Origin: Streptomyces sp. NBC_01707
GTDB taxonomy: Bacteria > Actinomycetota > Actinomycetes > Streptomycetales > Streptomycetaceae
Direction of reading: 5' to 3'
Assembly (NCBI RefSeq): GCF_041438805.1
Contig: NZ_CP109190.1
Location: forward strand, 1,736,001-1,800,000
DNA: 64,000 nt
Of this stretch, positions 16,741-25,871 are shown piece after piece (the first letter of the stretch is position 1; every line of letters starts with the position of its first letter). The notes under the pieces were generated by a model. That model saw only the letters and a list, made by a program, of their open reading frames with translations. It searched no databases and was not told where the DNA came from. Made by a program: the position numbers and the translations under genes.

Positions 16741-17799
16741 ATGTCGTCTCACGTGCCGATCAGCGATGAGCTGCGCTCCGTAGTGGGCTCCCCCACGCAG
16801 GCCACGCTGCTGGACAGCAGTCCGCGCTCCCGGGTGTGGCGCGTCGAGTTGCGCGGTGGCAGCCGGGTGATCGTCAAGCAGATCGCGGACGGAGGGGGCA
16901 CCGGGCCCGACGGGGACGCGCGCTATGCACGGGAGGTCGCCGCGCTGCGGCTTGCCGCACGGGCCACCCGACCGACCGTCGCGCCGGCGCTGCTCGGAAC
17001 GGACCCGGAGTCCCGAGTGATGGTCCTGGAGCACCTGGACGATCGTGGAGCGGCCGGCGACTGGATGCCCGGCCATGCCGAGGCCCTCGCCCGGCTGCAC
17101 TCACTCACCGGACCGGCCGACACGGACACGCTCCCCGCTTGGTCCGGACCGACGGCCGCCGACGCCGAGTCCTTCATCGCCCTCGCCGAAGCGCTCGACG
17201 TCCCCGTCCCACCGGCGGTGCCGAACGAACTCGCCGGCCTGATCGACCGGCTGGATCCCACGCCCCATCATGCGCTGCTGCACGGGGACCCCTGCCCCGG
17301 CAACGATCTGCGCACCGCGACCGGCGTCCGTTTCGTCGACTTCGAACAGGCGTCGCTGGGCAACGGCCTCGTCGAACTCGCCTACTTCCGCATCGGATTC
17401 CCGACCTGCTGGTGCGCCCTGTCGGTCACCGGCACGCCGCTTGCGGAAGTCGAGGACATCTACCGTGCCACCTGGCGGAGCCTCACCGGCACGGACGTCC
17501 CCGGGGACCTCGCGGATGCCTGCGCCGGTTGGCTGATCCGAGGGGACGCGCTCGTCGAACGCGCCCACCGCGAGTCGGTCGACCACCTCGCACGGGTACC
17601 GGCGGAGGACTTCGAGTGGGGCTACGTCTCCGCTCGGGAGCGCCTCGTCCACCGGCTCGGCGCGGTCGCCGACCAAACCCGCGACCACGACGATCTGCAC
17701 GCACTCGGTCACCTCAGCGCGGCAATGGCCGTACGCCTGCTGGAACGCTGGCCCACCTTGCGCCCGCTGCCGGCGCAGGACACACGCCCCTGGGACTGA
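16741..17799 (+). CDS. Aminoglycoside phosphotransferase (APH) family protein
   Basis: A 352 aa protein-kinase-like phosphotransferase. The N-lobe has VIVKQI (ATP lysine) and MVLEHLDD at the hinge. The catalytic loop is HGDPCPGND, matching HGDxxxxN, and the metal-binding Asp is in VRFVDFEQASLGNG. The second half has TM-like hydrophobic helices typical of the C-lobe. APH-family members phosphorylate antibiotics, choline, homoserine or other alcohols; the substrate cannot be told. The ATG at 16741 is preferred to the ORF extension at 16681. It lies convergent to a chloramphenicol phosphotransferase gene. Confidence 0.82.
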   Translation: MSSHVPISDELRSVVGSPTQATLLDSSPRSRVWRVELRGGSRVIVKQIADGGGTGPDGDARYAREVAALRLAARATRPTVAPALLGTDPESRVMVLEHLDDRGAAGDWMPGHAEALARLHSLTGPADTDTLPAWSGPTAADAESFIALAEALDVPVPPAVPNELAGLIDRLDPTPHHALLHGDPCPGNDLRTATGVRFVDFEQASLGNGLVELAYFRIGFPTCWCALSVTGTPLAEVEDIYRATWRSLTGTDVPGDLADACAGWLIRGDALVERAHRESVDHLARVPAEDFEWGYVSARERLVHRLGAVADQTRDHDDLHALGHLSAAMAVRLLERWPTLRPLPAQDTRPWD

Positions 17800-17952
17800 C
17801 AGTCCTACGCGGTCGAGGAGCGTGTCGGCGAAGGACTCGGGCACCGGAGTGCGCGGATCACGGAGGCGGAATCGGTCGGGTCGAACGCTCCCGCACCGCG
17901 GTCGTCAACCGGCCCGGCATCGTGGTCAGGGCAGCAGGCACCGGGCTGTCGA

Positions 17953-18486
17953 TCACTTGACCCGGGCGAAGATGGTGCGCGCACACTCCATCGACTCGGT
18001 ATGCGTGGTATCCACCTCCAGGTCGTAGGACATGCCGCGGTGGACCGCATCCGCCTGTGACAGCGCCATCCCGGCGACCCGGTCACCACGCGCGATCTCG
18101 CGACCCGCGGCAACAGTGGCATCGCACCTGACGCCCACCCACAGCACCTGCAGTCCGCCAAGAGCCTGCTGCCACCGCCGCTGGGACGCCGCTCCGCCGA
18201 GGAAGACCTCATCGACGATGATCCGTGCACCCGCACGGGCCATCGTGGCAAGCCCCTCGATCCACGCCGCTTCCAGCGTCCGGAATTCAGGACCGACGAT
18301 CACCTCACCGTCCGGAGCGAACACGATGCCCCCATCCGACGTCCGCATGGACGCGGGCATCGCCTCGACCAGTGTGTCGACCCCGAACGACAGCCAAGGA
18401 TCCGGAAGCACCGCCTGCAGACACCGGGCGATCCCGGACTTCCCCGAACTGGATCCGCCGTTGAGAACGATCATCTGAGTCATCAC
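17953..18486 (-). CDS. cpt: Chloramphenicol 3-O-phosphotransferase
   Basis: A 177 aa P-loop kinase that by family phosphorylates the 3-hydroxyl of chloramphenicol and gives resistance. It matches my memory of the S. venezuelae enzyme along its whole length: [15 protein letters not shown] (Walker A at 10-17), [16 protein letters not shown] with catalytic Asp37, [45 protein letters not shown] and the ending [19 protein letters not shown] at 18486 gives exactly the same register; an ATG one codon later is the alternative. No chloramphenicol biosynthesis genes are in the window. Confidence 0.9.
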   Translation of the reverse strand: MMTQMIVLNGGSSSGKSGIARCLQAVLPDPWLSFGVDTLVEAMPASMRTSDGGIVFAPDGEVIVGPEFRTLEAAWIEGLATMARAGARIIVDEVFLGGAASQRRWQQALGGLQVLWVGVRCDATVAAGREIARGDRVAGMALSQADAVHRGMSYDLEVDTTHTESMECARTIFARVK

Positions 18487-18557
18487 CGCGCCACATTAGA
18501 GGCACCTCAGCGACGACCGAAACGGGTTTCGACGGAGACAAGAGCTCCCCCGTGCAC

Positions 18558-18589
18558 GCGACGCAGGCGCGGTCTAGTCCCTGCGTCGC
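18558..18589 (-). terminator. Hairpin overlapping the nitrobindin stop codon
   Basis: Ten-base arms GCGACGCAGG and CCTGCGTCGC (18558-18567 and 18580-18589) enclose a loop that contains the TAG stop at 18574. A possible terminator for the nitrobindin transcript. Confidence 0.4.
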
Positions 18590-19116
18590 AGCCGTGCCGA
18601 GAGATGGTGTTGCAACGGTTGACCGACTGCCGCGAGGTCGTGGACGAACGTGAGCGTGGCGTCGTCGGCCAGGGCATAACGGCGGCGGGTGGCATCGACC
18701 TCCTTGGCGGTGGGGGTCAGAGCCACGTCGTGGGTGGAGAGGTCGACCGTGTTGTCGGTCGCACGGCCGACCGCGATCTCCGCGATGCCGGTGGGCTGGG
18801 TGATGAGGGCCTCCACGCGGCCGTCGGGCTGCAGACGCCACCAGCCGCTCTCCCGGGCCGCCGGCCGCAGCGGTGCGTCGTCGGCGCCGAGCAGCCAGGC
18901 CCGGGCCTCGTAGCGAAGGAAAGGGCGACCGTCGTGGCTGAAGGTGACCTCCTGCGCGTACTCGAAGTCCTCGGCGAGCGTCGGGTATCCGCCGCGTCCT
19001 CGGCCGCGCCAGGTGCCCAGGAGGCCGAGCACAGGCGACAGCAGCGCGTGCGGGGCGGGCTCCTCGTCCGGTCGGTGGGCATCGGGGTACGGGGGCTCCG
19101 TTGCGGGGTCGAACAC
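18574..19116 (-). CDS. Nitrobindin/FABP-like heme-binding protein
   Basis: A 180 aa small beta-barrel protein. The diagnostic GxWxGxGxGxYP motif appears as [13 protein letters not shown], followed by [25 protein letters not shown] (in part), a Trp-rich [11 protein letters not shown] and a C-terminal [20 protein letters not shown] containing the candidate heme ligand His. Nitrobindins bind heme b and act on NO or peroxynitrite. The GTG at 19116 is chosen because AGGAG lies 8 nt upstream; another GTG at 19173 would add 19 residues. Confidence 0.83.
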   Translation of the reverse strand: MFDPATEPPYPDAHRPDEEPAPHALLSPVLGLLGTWRGRGRGGYPTLAEDFEYAQEVTFSHDGRPFLRYEARAWLLGADDAPLRPAARESGWWRLQPDGRVEALITQPTGIAEIAVGRATDNTVDLSTHDVALTPTAKEVDATRRRYALADDATLTFVHDLAAVGQPLQHHLSARLRRRD

Positions 19117-19260
19117 GGTGTGCGCTCCTGGGATCGGGGCCGGTGCCGGGTCGAAGCCTAGAGTGTCGTTCACTTCGGCGACGGGCGGGGAAGCTCCCGC
19201 GACGCGTCGCGGGAGATGTCTCCCGGTGGCGGCGCCCGTGCTGTCATGTGACCTGCCGTC

Positions 19261-19410
19261 GTCGGAGACATGCGCTCGGCCGGCTACAACGCCGGTGTCT
19301 GGGACTGGAATTCGGACGACGACCTCTGCCATCACAACGAGGTCACCGGCGGCCACGGCACTCTCGACTCGACGGCGTACGACATCGACTGCGGCAACAC
19401 GATGTCCGCG
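19261..19410 (+). pseudogene. Fragment of a right-handed beta-helix protein
   Basis: The translated segment [20 protein letters not shown] continues [20 protein letters not shown] and DIDCGNT. This is how coils of secreted parallel beta-helix (pectate lyase-like) proteins read. There is no start, no signal peptide and no continuation on either side, so it is a relic of a longer gene. Confidence 0.55.
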
Positions 19411-19589
19411 CACGGCGTGGTCCCGCTCGTCTCGTCTGCACCCGGCCGCCGGTGCCAACTCCCACCCGGCGGCCGGGCCGCACGTCCCCTGAGGCGCCGC
19501 GGGTGCTCCCGGTCCGGGTGAGCGGAGGACGAGCACGCCGCCGCGTCGGAGCGCCGGCAGTCAGGGCCTCCTCGGTCGCCGTCCGTGAA

Positions 19590-19612
19590 AATTTTGCACG
19601 CCACGCAAAATT
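19590..19612. promoter_or_regulatory. Probable TetR operator (inverted repeat)
   Basis: Perfect 8-bp arms AATTTTGC and GCAAAATT with a 7-nt spacer, ending 17 nt before the GTG of the tetR gene. A second partly symmetric TGCATAGCATGCA overlaps at 19612-19624. The AT-rich palindrome stands out in this GC-rich DNA and its position suits autorepression of the tetR-MFS operon. Confidence 0.72.
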
Positions 19613-19629
19613 GCATAGCATGCACCTTC

Positions 19630-20235
19630 GTGAGTGCCGACGACATGCCACTCGGGCTGCGCGAACGTAAGAAGCGTGCGACACGTGACGCCCTCGCGGA
19701 CGTGGCGCTACGCATGGCCGCGGACCGCGGGATCGAGAACGTGACCGTGGAAGCGGTCACCGATGCGGTCGGCGTCTCTGCGCGCACCTTCTTCAACTAC
19801 TTCCCGTGTCTGGAAGACGCGGTCACCCGACCCGACCCCGACACCGCCGAGCGGGCCCGTCGGGCGGTGCTCGACGCGCCGAGGGAACTCTCGGCGCTCC
19901 ATGCTCTGCGCGAGGCGATCGGCCAGGAACTCGCCCATATCGAGGAGGATCACGAACGCTGGGAACTCCAGTCGGCCGCGCTCAGGGCGAGCCCTTCGCT
20001 GCTGCCCGGATTCCTGGCCGCGCAGGGCGCGGACGAACGCGCACTGGTCGCCGTCGTGGCCGAGCGCCTCGGCCAGGATCCCGAGACGGATCTCCACCCC
20101 CGGCTTCTCACACACGTGACGATCGCTGCCGTGCGCGCCGCCGTCGAGCTCTGGGTGGCCTCCGGCCGTAACCGCACGTTCCAGAGCATCTACGGCGAGG
20201 CGTTCGCCTCGCTGGCCGACGGCCTGGACGACTGA
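19630..20235 (+). CDS. TetR family transcriptional regulator
   Basis: A 201 aa repressor-type regulator. The N-terminal DNA-binding domain reads LRERKKRATRDALADVALRM and ENVTVEAVTDAVGVSARTFFNYFP, the classical TetR helix-turn-helix. The C-terminal ligand domain ends RNRTFQSIYGEAFASLADGL, as seen in regulators of MFS drug pumps. The GTG at 19630 or the ATG at 19645 are both possible starts. The gene precedes a DHA2 transporter by 54 nt, and an operator palindrome sits just upstream, so drug-induced relief of repression is likely. Confidence 0.9.
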   Translation: MSADDMPLGLRERKKRATRDALADVALRMAADRGIENVTVEAVTDAVGVSARTFFNYFPCLEDAVTRPDPDTAERARRAVLDAPRELSALHALREAIGQELAHIEEDHERWELQSAALRASPSLLPGFLAAQGADERALVAVVAERLGQDPETDLHPRLLTHVTIAAVRAAVELWVASGRNRTFQSIYGEAFASLADGLDD

Positions 20236-20289
20236 AGTACATCCGCCCCCACCGGGGGCCCTTCACCAAAGAATGAGGAACGTCAGCCG

Positions 20290-21897
20290 ATGACCGCTGC
20301 CGTCACACCCGAAACCGGTACCGCCGGTGCGCCCGATGGGGCTGCACCGGCCATGACGCGTCGTCACATACTCCAGGCCATGTCCGGCCTGATGGCCGGC
20401 ATGTTCGTGGCCATCCTGGCCTCCACCGTGGTCTCCAACGCCCTTCCCAGGATCATTGCCGATCTGCACGGCAGCCAGTCCTCGTACACCTGGGTGGTCA
20501 CCGCCGAGCTTCTGGCGATGACGGCGACCGTCCCGATCTGGGGCAAGCTGTCCGACCTCTACGACAAGAAGCTGCTCATCCAGCTCTCTCTGTCGATGTT
20601 CATCGTCGGCTCGCTCGTCGCCGGCTTCTCGCACAGTGTCGGCCTGCTCATCGTGAGCCGTGTGGTGCAGGGCATCGGCGCGGGCGGTCTCACCGCGCTC
20701 GCCCAGGTCGTGATGGCGGCGGTCATTCCGCCGCGTGAACTCGGCCGCTATTCCGGTATCTTCGGCGCCGTCTTCGCCGTCGGCACCGTCGCAGGACCGC
20801 TCATCGGCGGTGTGCTCGTGGACACCTCCTGGCTGGGGTGGCGCTGGTGCTTCTTCATCGGTGTGCCGTTCGCCCTGCTGGCGATCGTGCTGCTCCAGCT
20901 GACCCTGAAGCTGCCCACGGTCCGCAGAGAGGTGAAGATCGACTATCTCGGTGCCGTCCTCATCATGAGCGGGGTCAGCGCACTGCTGCTCTGGGTGACC
21001 CTCGCAGGCAACCGGTTCGACTGGGCGTCGTGGCAGACCGCCGCTCTGGTCTCCGCCGGTGTGGTCCTGCTGGTCGCAGCGGTCCTGGTCGAATCCAGGG
21101 TCCAGGAACCGATCATCCCGCTGGACATCTTCCGTAACCGCACCGTTGCGCTGACCACACTGGCGAGCCTGCTGGTGGGCGTGGCCATGTTCGGCGGCAC
21201 GGTGTTCCTCTCCCAGTACTTCCAGATCTCGCTCGGCAAGTCACCGACCATCGCAGGTCTGATGAGCCTGCCGATGATCCTCGGTCTGATGCTCTCCACG
21301 ACCGTCGCCGGGCAGATCATCTCCGCCCGGGGCAAGTGGAAGGGCTTCCTGATCGCCGGCGGCATCATCATGACCGCGGGCATGGGCCTGCTGGCCACGA
21401 TCAGCGCGGACTCCTCGTTCGGGCTGCTCAGCATCTACATGGTGGTACTCGGCGTCGGCGTCGGCATGCTGATGCAGAACCTGGTGCTGGCAGCTCAGAA
21501 CGACGTACCCGCGTCGGAGCTCGGCGCGGCGACCTCGGTGCTCTCGTTCTTCCGCAGCCTCGGTGGGGCGATCGGCACGAGCGCGCTGGGCGCCGTGCTC
21601 AGCCACCGGGTGGCGAGCGAGCTGGAGAAGGGCTTCGGCGGCGCGGCGGACAACGGAGGCGCCGGGCACGGGGTCCCCGACCTCGCCGCCCTTCCCGAAG
21701 CGGCCCGGCAGGTGGTCGAGCACGCGTACGGGGTCGCGACCGCGGATGTCTTCCTGATCGGTGCCCCCTTCGCGTTTCTCGCGCTGATCGCGGTGCTGTT
21801 CATCAAGGAGAAGCCGCTCAAGACGCAGAGCGGCATGGAACGGCTCGCGGAGGAGAACGCCGCCGCGGCAAAGGCGCCGGCCGCCCCGGCGCACTGA
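20290..21897 (+). CDS. MFS transporter, DHA2 (EmrB/QacA) family drug efflux
   Basis: A 535 aa proton-driven efflux pump with 14 predicted membrane segments, the normal DHA2 size. Motif C-like GAVFAVGTVAGPLIGGVLVD follows TM4, motif A-like GKLSDLYDKKLL lies between TM2 and TM3, and the N-terminal VSNALPRIIADL and WVVTAELLAMTATVPIWGKL are typical. AGGAACGTC precedes the ATG. Together with the adjacent tetR it forms a self-contained resistance operon. The substrate is unknown. Confidence 0.92.
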   Translation: MTAAVTPETGTAGAPDGAAPAMTRRHILQAMSGLMAGMFVAILASTVVSNALPRIIADLHGSQSSYTWVVTAELLAMTATVPIWGKLSDLYDKKLLIQLSLSMFIVGSLVAGFSHSVGLLIVSRVVQGIGAGGLTALAQVVMAAVIPPRELGRYSGIFGAVFAVGTVAGPLIGGVLVDTSWLGWRWCFFIGVPFALLAIVLLQLTLKLPTVRREVKIDYLGAVLIMSGVSALLLWVTLAGNRFDWASWQTAALVSAGVVLLVAAVLVESRVQEPIIPLDIFRNRTVALTTLASLLVGVAMFGGTVFLSQYFQISLGKSPTIAGLMSLPMILGLMLSTTVAGQIISARGKWKGFLIAGGIIMTAGMGLLATISADSSFGLLSIYMVVLGVGVGMLMQNLVLAAQNDVPASELGAATSVLSFFRSLGGAIGTSALGAVLSHRVASELEKGFGGAADNGGAGHGVPDLAALPEAARQVVEHAYGVATADVFLIGAPFAFLALIAVLFIKEKPLKTQSGMERLAEENAAAAKAPAAPAH

Positions 21898-22197
21898 GCG
21901 CGCCACAGCGACAGGCCACACCGAGTTCGATGAGCAGGGCCGTCGTGACCGTACAGACTCTGCGGACACGCACAATGCGTCCGCGTGAGCGTTGCGCGCA
22001 CGGCGGCCAGGCTCCTTCTCGCCAGGGGTACGGACAGACCGGGCACCCCGAGCCGACGAAGTGTTCGGCCCGACCACACAATCGCAGGACTCGCTTGAAC
22101 TGGAGCCGCTTCCGAGCCGTACATGATGGATGGCGGAACCGGCCCCCCAACCTGATCCGCCGTGCCACCACTTGGCTTCGCACGGAAGGATCATCGG
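21898..22197. other. Intergenic region before the sulfatase-like gene
   Basis: Three hundred nt with no supported gene. It presumably holds the promoter for the sulfatase/GT-C pair. GGAAGG at 22184-22189 is the ribosome site for the GTG at 22198. Confidence 0.45.
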
Positions 22198-24021
22198 GTG
22201 TCGCACCCTGACCGCGCTCCAGTCCCGCCCCGAACCGACAGCGCACGCACGGAGGAGGGCCCGACACGGGACGGTTCCCCGGAGCGCGTCGCGGACCGTG
22301 ACGCCGCGGGCCCGGCCGGCGCCGCAAGTGACGGCCCCGGTGAGCCCGTCGTCCGCGGCCGATGGGAAAGGCACCCGGCCATGGTGCGGAGCGCGGCGTG
22401 GGTGACCACTGCTCTGGCCGTCGCGCTCGTGCTCTTCGCTCTCCTCCTGCCGAACCAGGTCGACCGGGTCACGCCCGGCGCATTCGCCCGCATCCCGGTG
22501 GAAGGGATCCTCGGCGTCGCCGTACTGCTCGTCCTGCCGCCGAAGCCGAGGCGGGTGGTGGCGGTGTTCGCCGGGGTGGGTCTCGGCCTGCTGACCATCC
22601 TGAAATTCCTCGACATGGGTTTCTACGCGAGTCTCGACCGACCTTTCGATCCGGTACTCGACTGGATCCTCCTCGACGACGCCGAAGCCTTCCTCAAGGA
22701 CTCTGTCGGCCGGGCCGAAGCGATCGGTGCGCTGATCGGGATCGTGGCCCTCGCCATCGCCTTGCTCGCCTTCATGACGCTGGCCGTGGTCCGGCTGAGC
22801 CGCCTCCTGGCCCGGCACAGCGCCATGGCGACCCGTACCACCTTGGTGCTCGGGACCGCCTGGATCACCCTCACGGCGCTCGGCACGCAGATCGCCGGTG
22901 TGCCGGTCGCTTCCAGGAACTCGGCCACCCTCGTCGAGGACCGTGCCGACTCGGTGCGTGCAGGACTCAAGGATGAGCGCGAGTTCGAAAAGGAGTCCGC
23001 CGTCGATGCCTTCGGCGACACCCCGGCCGACCAGTTGCTGACCGGGCTGCGCGGCAAGGACGTCATCTTCACCTTCATCGAAAGCTACGGCCGCTCCGCA
23101 GTCGAGGACCCGGCGATGGCGTCGCAGGTCGACGCGGTGCTCGCGGACGGGGCCAGTCGGCTGAGCGCGGCCGGGTTCTCCTCGCGAAGCGGCTGGCTCA
23201 CCTCCCCCACGACGGGCGCCGGTAGCTGGCTTGCCCACACCACCTTCATGTCGGGACTGTGGGTCGACAATCAGCAGCGCTATCGCAGCGTCACCTCCAG
23301 CAACCGCCTGACCCTCACCGGCGCCTTCGGGCGCGCCGACGCCTGGCGGACGGTCGGCATCATGCCGGGTGTCACCCGGGCCTGGCCGGAGGGGAAGTTC
23401 TTCGGCCTCGACAACATCCACGACTCCCGGCAGCTCGGGTACAAGGGCCCGAAGTTCAGCTGGACGCCCGTACCTGACCAGTTCAGTCTGTCCGCGTTCG
23501 AACGCCTGGAGCACGGCAAGCCGGGCCGTGACCCGTTGATGGCGGAGATCATTCTCGCCTCCAGCCACAATCCTTGGGCACCCATCCCCAGGATGATCGG
23601 CTGGGACGAGGTCGGTGACGGCTCGGCGTACGACGCCATGAAGAAGGCCGGCAAGGACCCCGAGGAAGTGTGGCGGGACCCCGCCCAGGTGCGAACCGAG
23701 TACCGGCGTGCCATTGAGTACTCGCTGCACAGCCTCATCTCCTACGTGGAGAAGTACGGCGACGACAACACCGTGCTCGTCTTCCTCGGCGACCATCAGC
23801 CGGTGGCGACCGTCACCGGTGGCAAGTTCGGCCGGGACGTACCCGTCGCGATCGTCGCCCACGATCCGGCCGTGATGGACCGCATTTCCGGCTGGGGCTG
23901 GCAGGACGGTCTGAAGCCCGGCCCGTCCGCTCCCGTCTGGAAAATGGACGCCTTCCGCGACCGCTTCCTGACCGCCTTCGGTCCGCAGCCGCGCACCGAC
24001 TCGTCCCCGCCGGCCCGGTGA
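22198..24021 (+). CDS. Membrane sulfatase-like (alkaline phosphatase superfamily) enzyme
   Basis: A 607 aa membrane protein. A polar N-terminus of about 60 residues is followed by four or five membrane segments (residues 65-240) and a large extracellular hydrolase domain. That domain has DVIFTFIESYGRSAVED, TSPTTGAGSWLAHTTFMSGL with the likely Thr/Ser nucleophile, SSHNPWAPIP and LGDHQPVATV with metal-binding Asp/His. The layout is that of lipoteichoic-acid-synthase and phosphoethanolamine-transferase relatives, which move phospho-groups from lipids. The GTG start follows GGAAGG. It is 16 nt upstream of the GT-C gene, so the two are co-transcribed. Confidence 0.8.
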   Translation: MSHPDRAPVPPRTDSARTEEGPTRDGSPERVADRDAAGPAGAASDGPGEPVVRGRWERHPAMVRSAAWVTTALAVALVLFALLLPNQVDRVTPGAFARIPVEGILGVAVLLVLPPKPRRVVAVFAGVGLGLLTILKFLDMGFYASLDRPFDPVLDWILLDDAEAFLKDSVGRAEAIGALIGIVALAIALLAFMTLAVVRLSRLLARHSAMATRTTLVLGTAWITLTALGTQIAGVPVASRNSATLVEDRADSVRAGLKDEREFEKESAVDAFGDTPADQLLTGLRGKDVIFTFIESYGRSAVEDPAMASQVDAVLADGASRLSAAGFSSRSGWLTSPTTGAGSWLAHTTFMSGLWVDNQQRYRSVTSSNRLTLTGAFGRADAWRTVGIMPGVTRAWPEGKFFGLDNIHDSRQLGYKGPKFSWTPVPDQFSLSAFERLEHGKPGRDPLMAEIILASSHNPWAPIPRMIGWDEVGDGSAYDAMKKAGKDPEEVWRDPAQVRTEYRRAIEYSLHSLISYVEKYGDDNTVLVFLGDHQPVATVTGGKFGRDVPVAIVAHDPAVMDRISGWGWQDGLKPGPSAPVWKMDAFRDRFLTAFGPQPRTDSSPPAR

Positions 24022-24037
24022 CCAGAGGCAAACGCAG

Positions 24038-25813
24038 TTGACCAGGTGGAGTCATGATGTCGCGTCGACCCGCCACGGCGCGGTCGACGTCCCGCCGGAT
24101 GCGCGACGGAGACGGACGGTTCGCGCACTGATGCGGCAGGCCGCTCAAGCGGACGAAGGGCTGCGGAGACACCGGCGGTGGCTGTTCGCACTCGTCGTGG
24201 TCGTGCTCCTCGCCGAGATGGCCGTCGCGATGGTCACGACGGCCGTGAAGCAGACCCCTACCATCGACGAGCCCGTGTACGTGGGCACGGCGGTGGTCTA
24301 CCTGCAGCAGCACAGCCTGCGGTACAACCCCGAGCATCCGCCGCTGGGCAAGCTGCTCATCGGCTCGGGAACGGCCTTCGCCGACGCGCACCTCGACCGC
24401 GCCTTCACCGGCGATCAGACGGAGCTCGGACGCCACCTCCTGTACGAATCGGGCAATGATCCGTGGCGTCTGATGCTGTGGGCGCGGTTGCCGGTGATCG
24501 TGCTGACGCTCCTGTTCGGGCTGGTTGTCCTCGCGTTCGCCCGGGACCTCGCCGGCCCCGTGGGCGGGTTGGTGGCGCTCGGTCTGTACGCGTTCTCGCC
24601 CGACATCATCGCGCACGGTTCGCTGGCCACACTTGACGTTCCGACGGCCGGCTTCCTGCTGACGTCGGTCTGGTTGCTGTGGCGGGCGCGGCGGCGGCCT
24701 CGCCTCTGCCTCCCGCTCGCCGGAGGGGCGCTCGGCGCGGCCGTGGCCACGAAGATGAGCGCGTTGCCTGCGGTTCCGGTGCTGTTCCTCCTGGTCGTCC
24801 TGTCGGTCTGTCACGCCCGCCGGACGCACGACCCCGGCCCCGGCGGGCGGATGCGGCTTCTCGTGCTCGGCGTGGCCGCCGTATCGGTCGTCGCGCTGGT
24901 CGCGATCGCCGTGGTGTGGGCGTCCTACCTCGCCGTCGACCCGCAGTTGCGATGGGCCGGTGCCGAGAACCTGCCGGTCACCCACGGGCCGGGCCCACGT
25001 GTCGTCGACGGGCTCCCGTTCCCGGAGCCGTACCGCGACGGTATGCGCATCCAGTTCGGCTTCGAGAACATGACGTGGAGCGGCTTCCTGTTCGGCCGCC
25101 ACTACCGCGGTTCGCTGTGGTACTACCTGCCGGCCGCGCTGCTGATCAAGACGCCGCTGGGCATGCTCGCGCTGTGGTCGGCCGGTGCCGTCGCCGCCGT
25201 GACGGTGCCCCGACTGCGGTCCGCGGCACCGTACGTGCTGGTCCCCACGGTGGTGCTGCTGGCCGCGGCCATGACCGGGTCCCGCGATCTCGGTGTTCGG
25301 TACGCCCTCTTCATGCCGATGTTCCTGGCAGTCGCCGCGGCCGGCGTGGCCACCTTCCGACGGCGGTCGGCGCACATCGCGTCAGCGGCGCTGCTCCTGT
25401 TCGTTGCGGTGAGTTCCCTGCGGACGTACCCGTACTACCTGCCGTACTCCAACGAGGCGTTCGGCGGCCCGGCCAGGACTCACCTGCGTCTGCATGACTC
25501 GAACGTCGACTGGGGTCAGGACCTGGGCCGGTTGGCCGCCCGCCTTCGGCAGCGGTACCCGGACGAGAGGGTCTGGCTCGTCTACAAGGGCAGCGGCGTG
25601 CCCTCCTACTACGGCATCGACGCGTCCGACCCGCGCAAGGTCCCTCCTAGCGAGGTTCACGGGCTCCTCGTCGTGTCGGACTCCTCGATCGCCAAGGCCG
25701 ATGAACGGCTGGCCACTCTGGTCAACACCAGCGTGCGCATCGACGAGGTGGGCCACTCGATCACGATCTACCGCCGGGCAACGCGCGTTGACGGGGCACC
25801 CGAGGCGAAGTGA
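24038..25813 (+). CDS. GT-C fold polyprenyl-phosphate-dependent glycosyltransferase (GT39/83-like)
   Basis: A 591 aa integral membrane protein with about 10-11 segments. The first extracytoplasmic loop has TIDEPVYVGTAVVYL, holding the catalytic acidic residue, and NPEHPPLGKLL, the hallmark of protein O-mannosyltransferase/ArnT relatives. The C-terminal soluble part includes HDSNVDWGQDLGRLAARLRQ (quoted) and KGSGVPSYYGID. It would move a sugar from a polyprenyl carrier to an outside acceptor. The TTG start at 24038 is tentative; the ATG at 24131 is possible and still keeps all membrane segments. Confidence 0.82.
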   Translation: MTRWSHDVASTRHGAVDVPPDARRRRTVRALMRQAAQADEGLRRHRRWLFALVVVVLLAEMAVAMVTTAVKQTPTIDEPVYVGTAVVYLQQHSLRYNPEHPPLGKLLIGSGTAFADAHLDRAFTGDQTELGRHLLYESGNDPWRLMLWARLPVIVLTLLFGLVVLAFARDLAGPVGGLVALGLYAFSPDIIAHGSLATLDVPTAGFLLTSVWLLWRARRRPRLCLPLAGGALGAAVATKMSALPAVPVLFLLVVLSVCHARRTHDPGPGGRMRLLVLGVAAVSVVALVAIAVVWASYLAVDPQLRWAGAENLPVTHGPGPRVVDGLPFPEPYRDGMRIQFGFENMTWSGFLFGRHYRGSLWYYLPAALLIKTPLGMLALWSAGAVAAVTVPRLRSAAPYVLVPTVVLLAAAMTGSRDLGVRYALFMPMFLAVAAAGVATFRRRSAHIASAALLLFVAVSSLRTYPYYLPYSNEAFGGPARTHLRLHDSNVDWGQDLGRLAARLRQRYPDERVWLVYKGSGVPSYYGIDASDPRKVPPSEVHGLLVVSDSSIAKADERLATLVNTSVRIDEVGHSITIYRRATRVDGAPEAK

Positions 25814-25871
25814 CCGCGGCGCAAAGAGGTCCCTCACAACCGTCCCACGACGTGACCGGGCGAGGGAGCGG

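Noticed and set aside
21241..23862. 873-codon minus-strand frame opposite the MFS and sulfatase-like genes
   Set aside because: Arg/Gly/Glu/His-rich antisense shadow of two well-supported genes.
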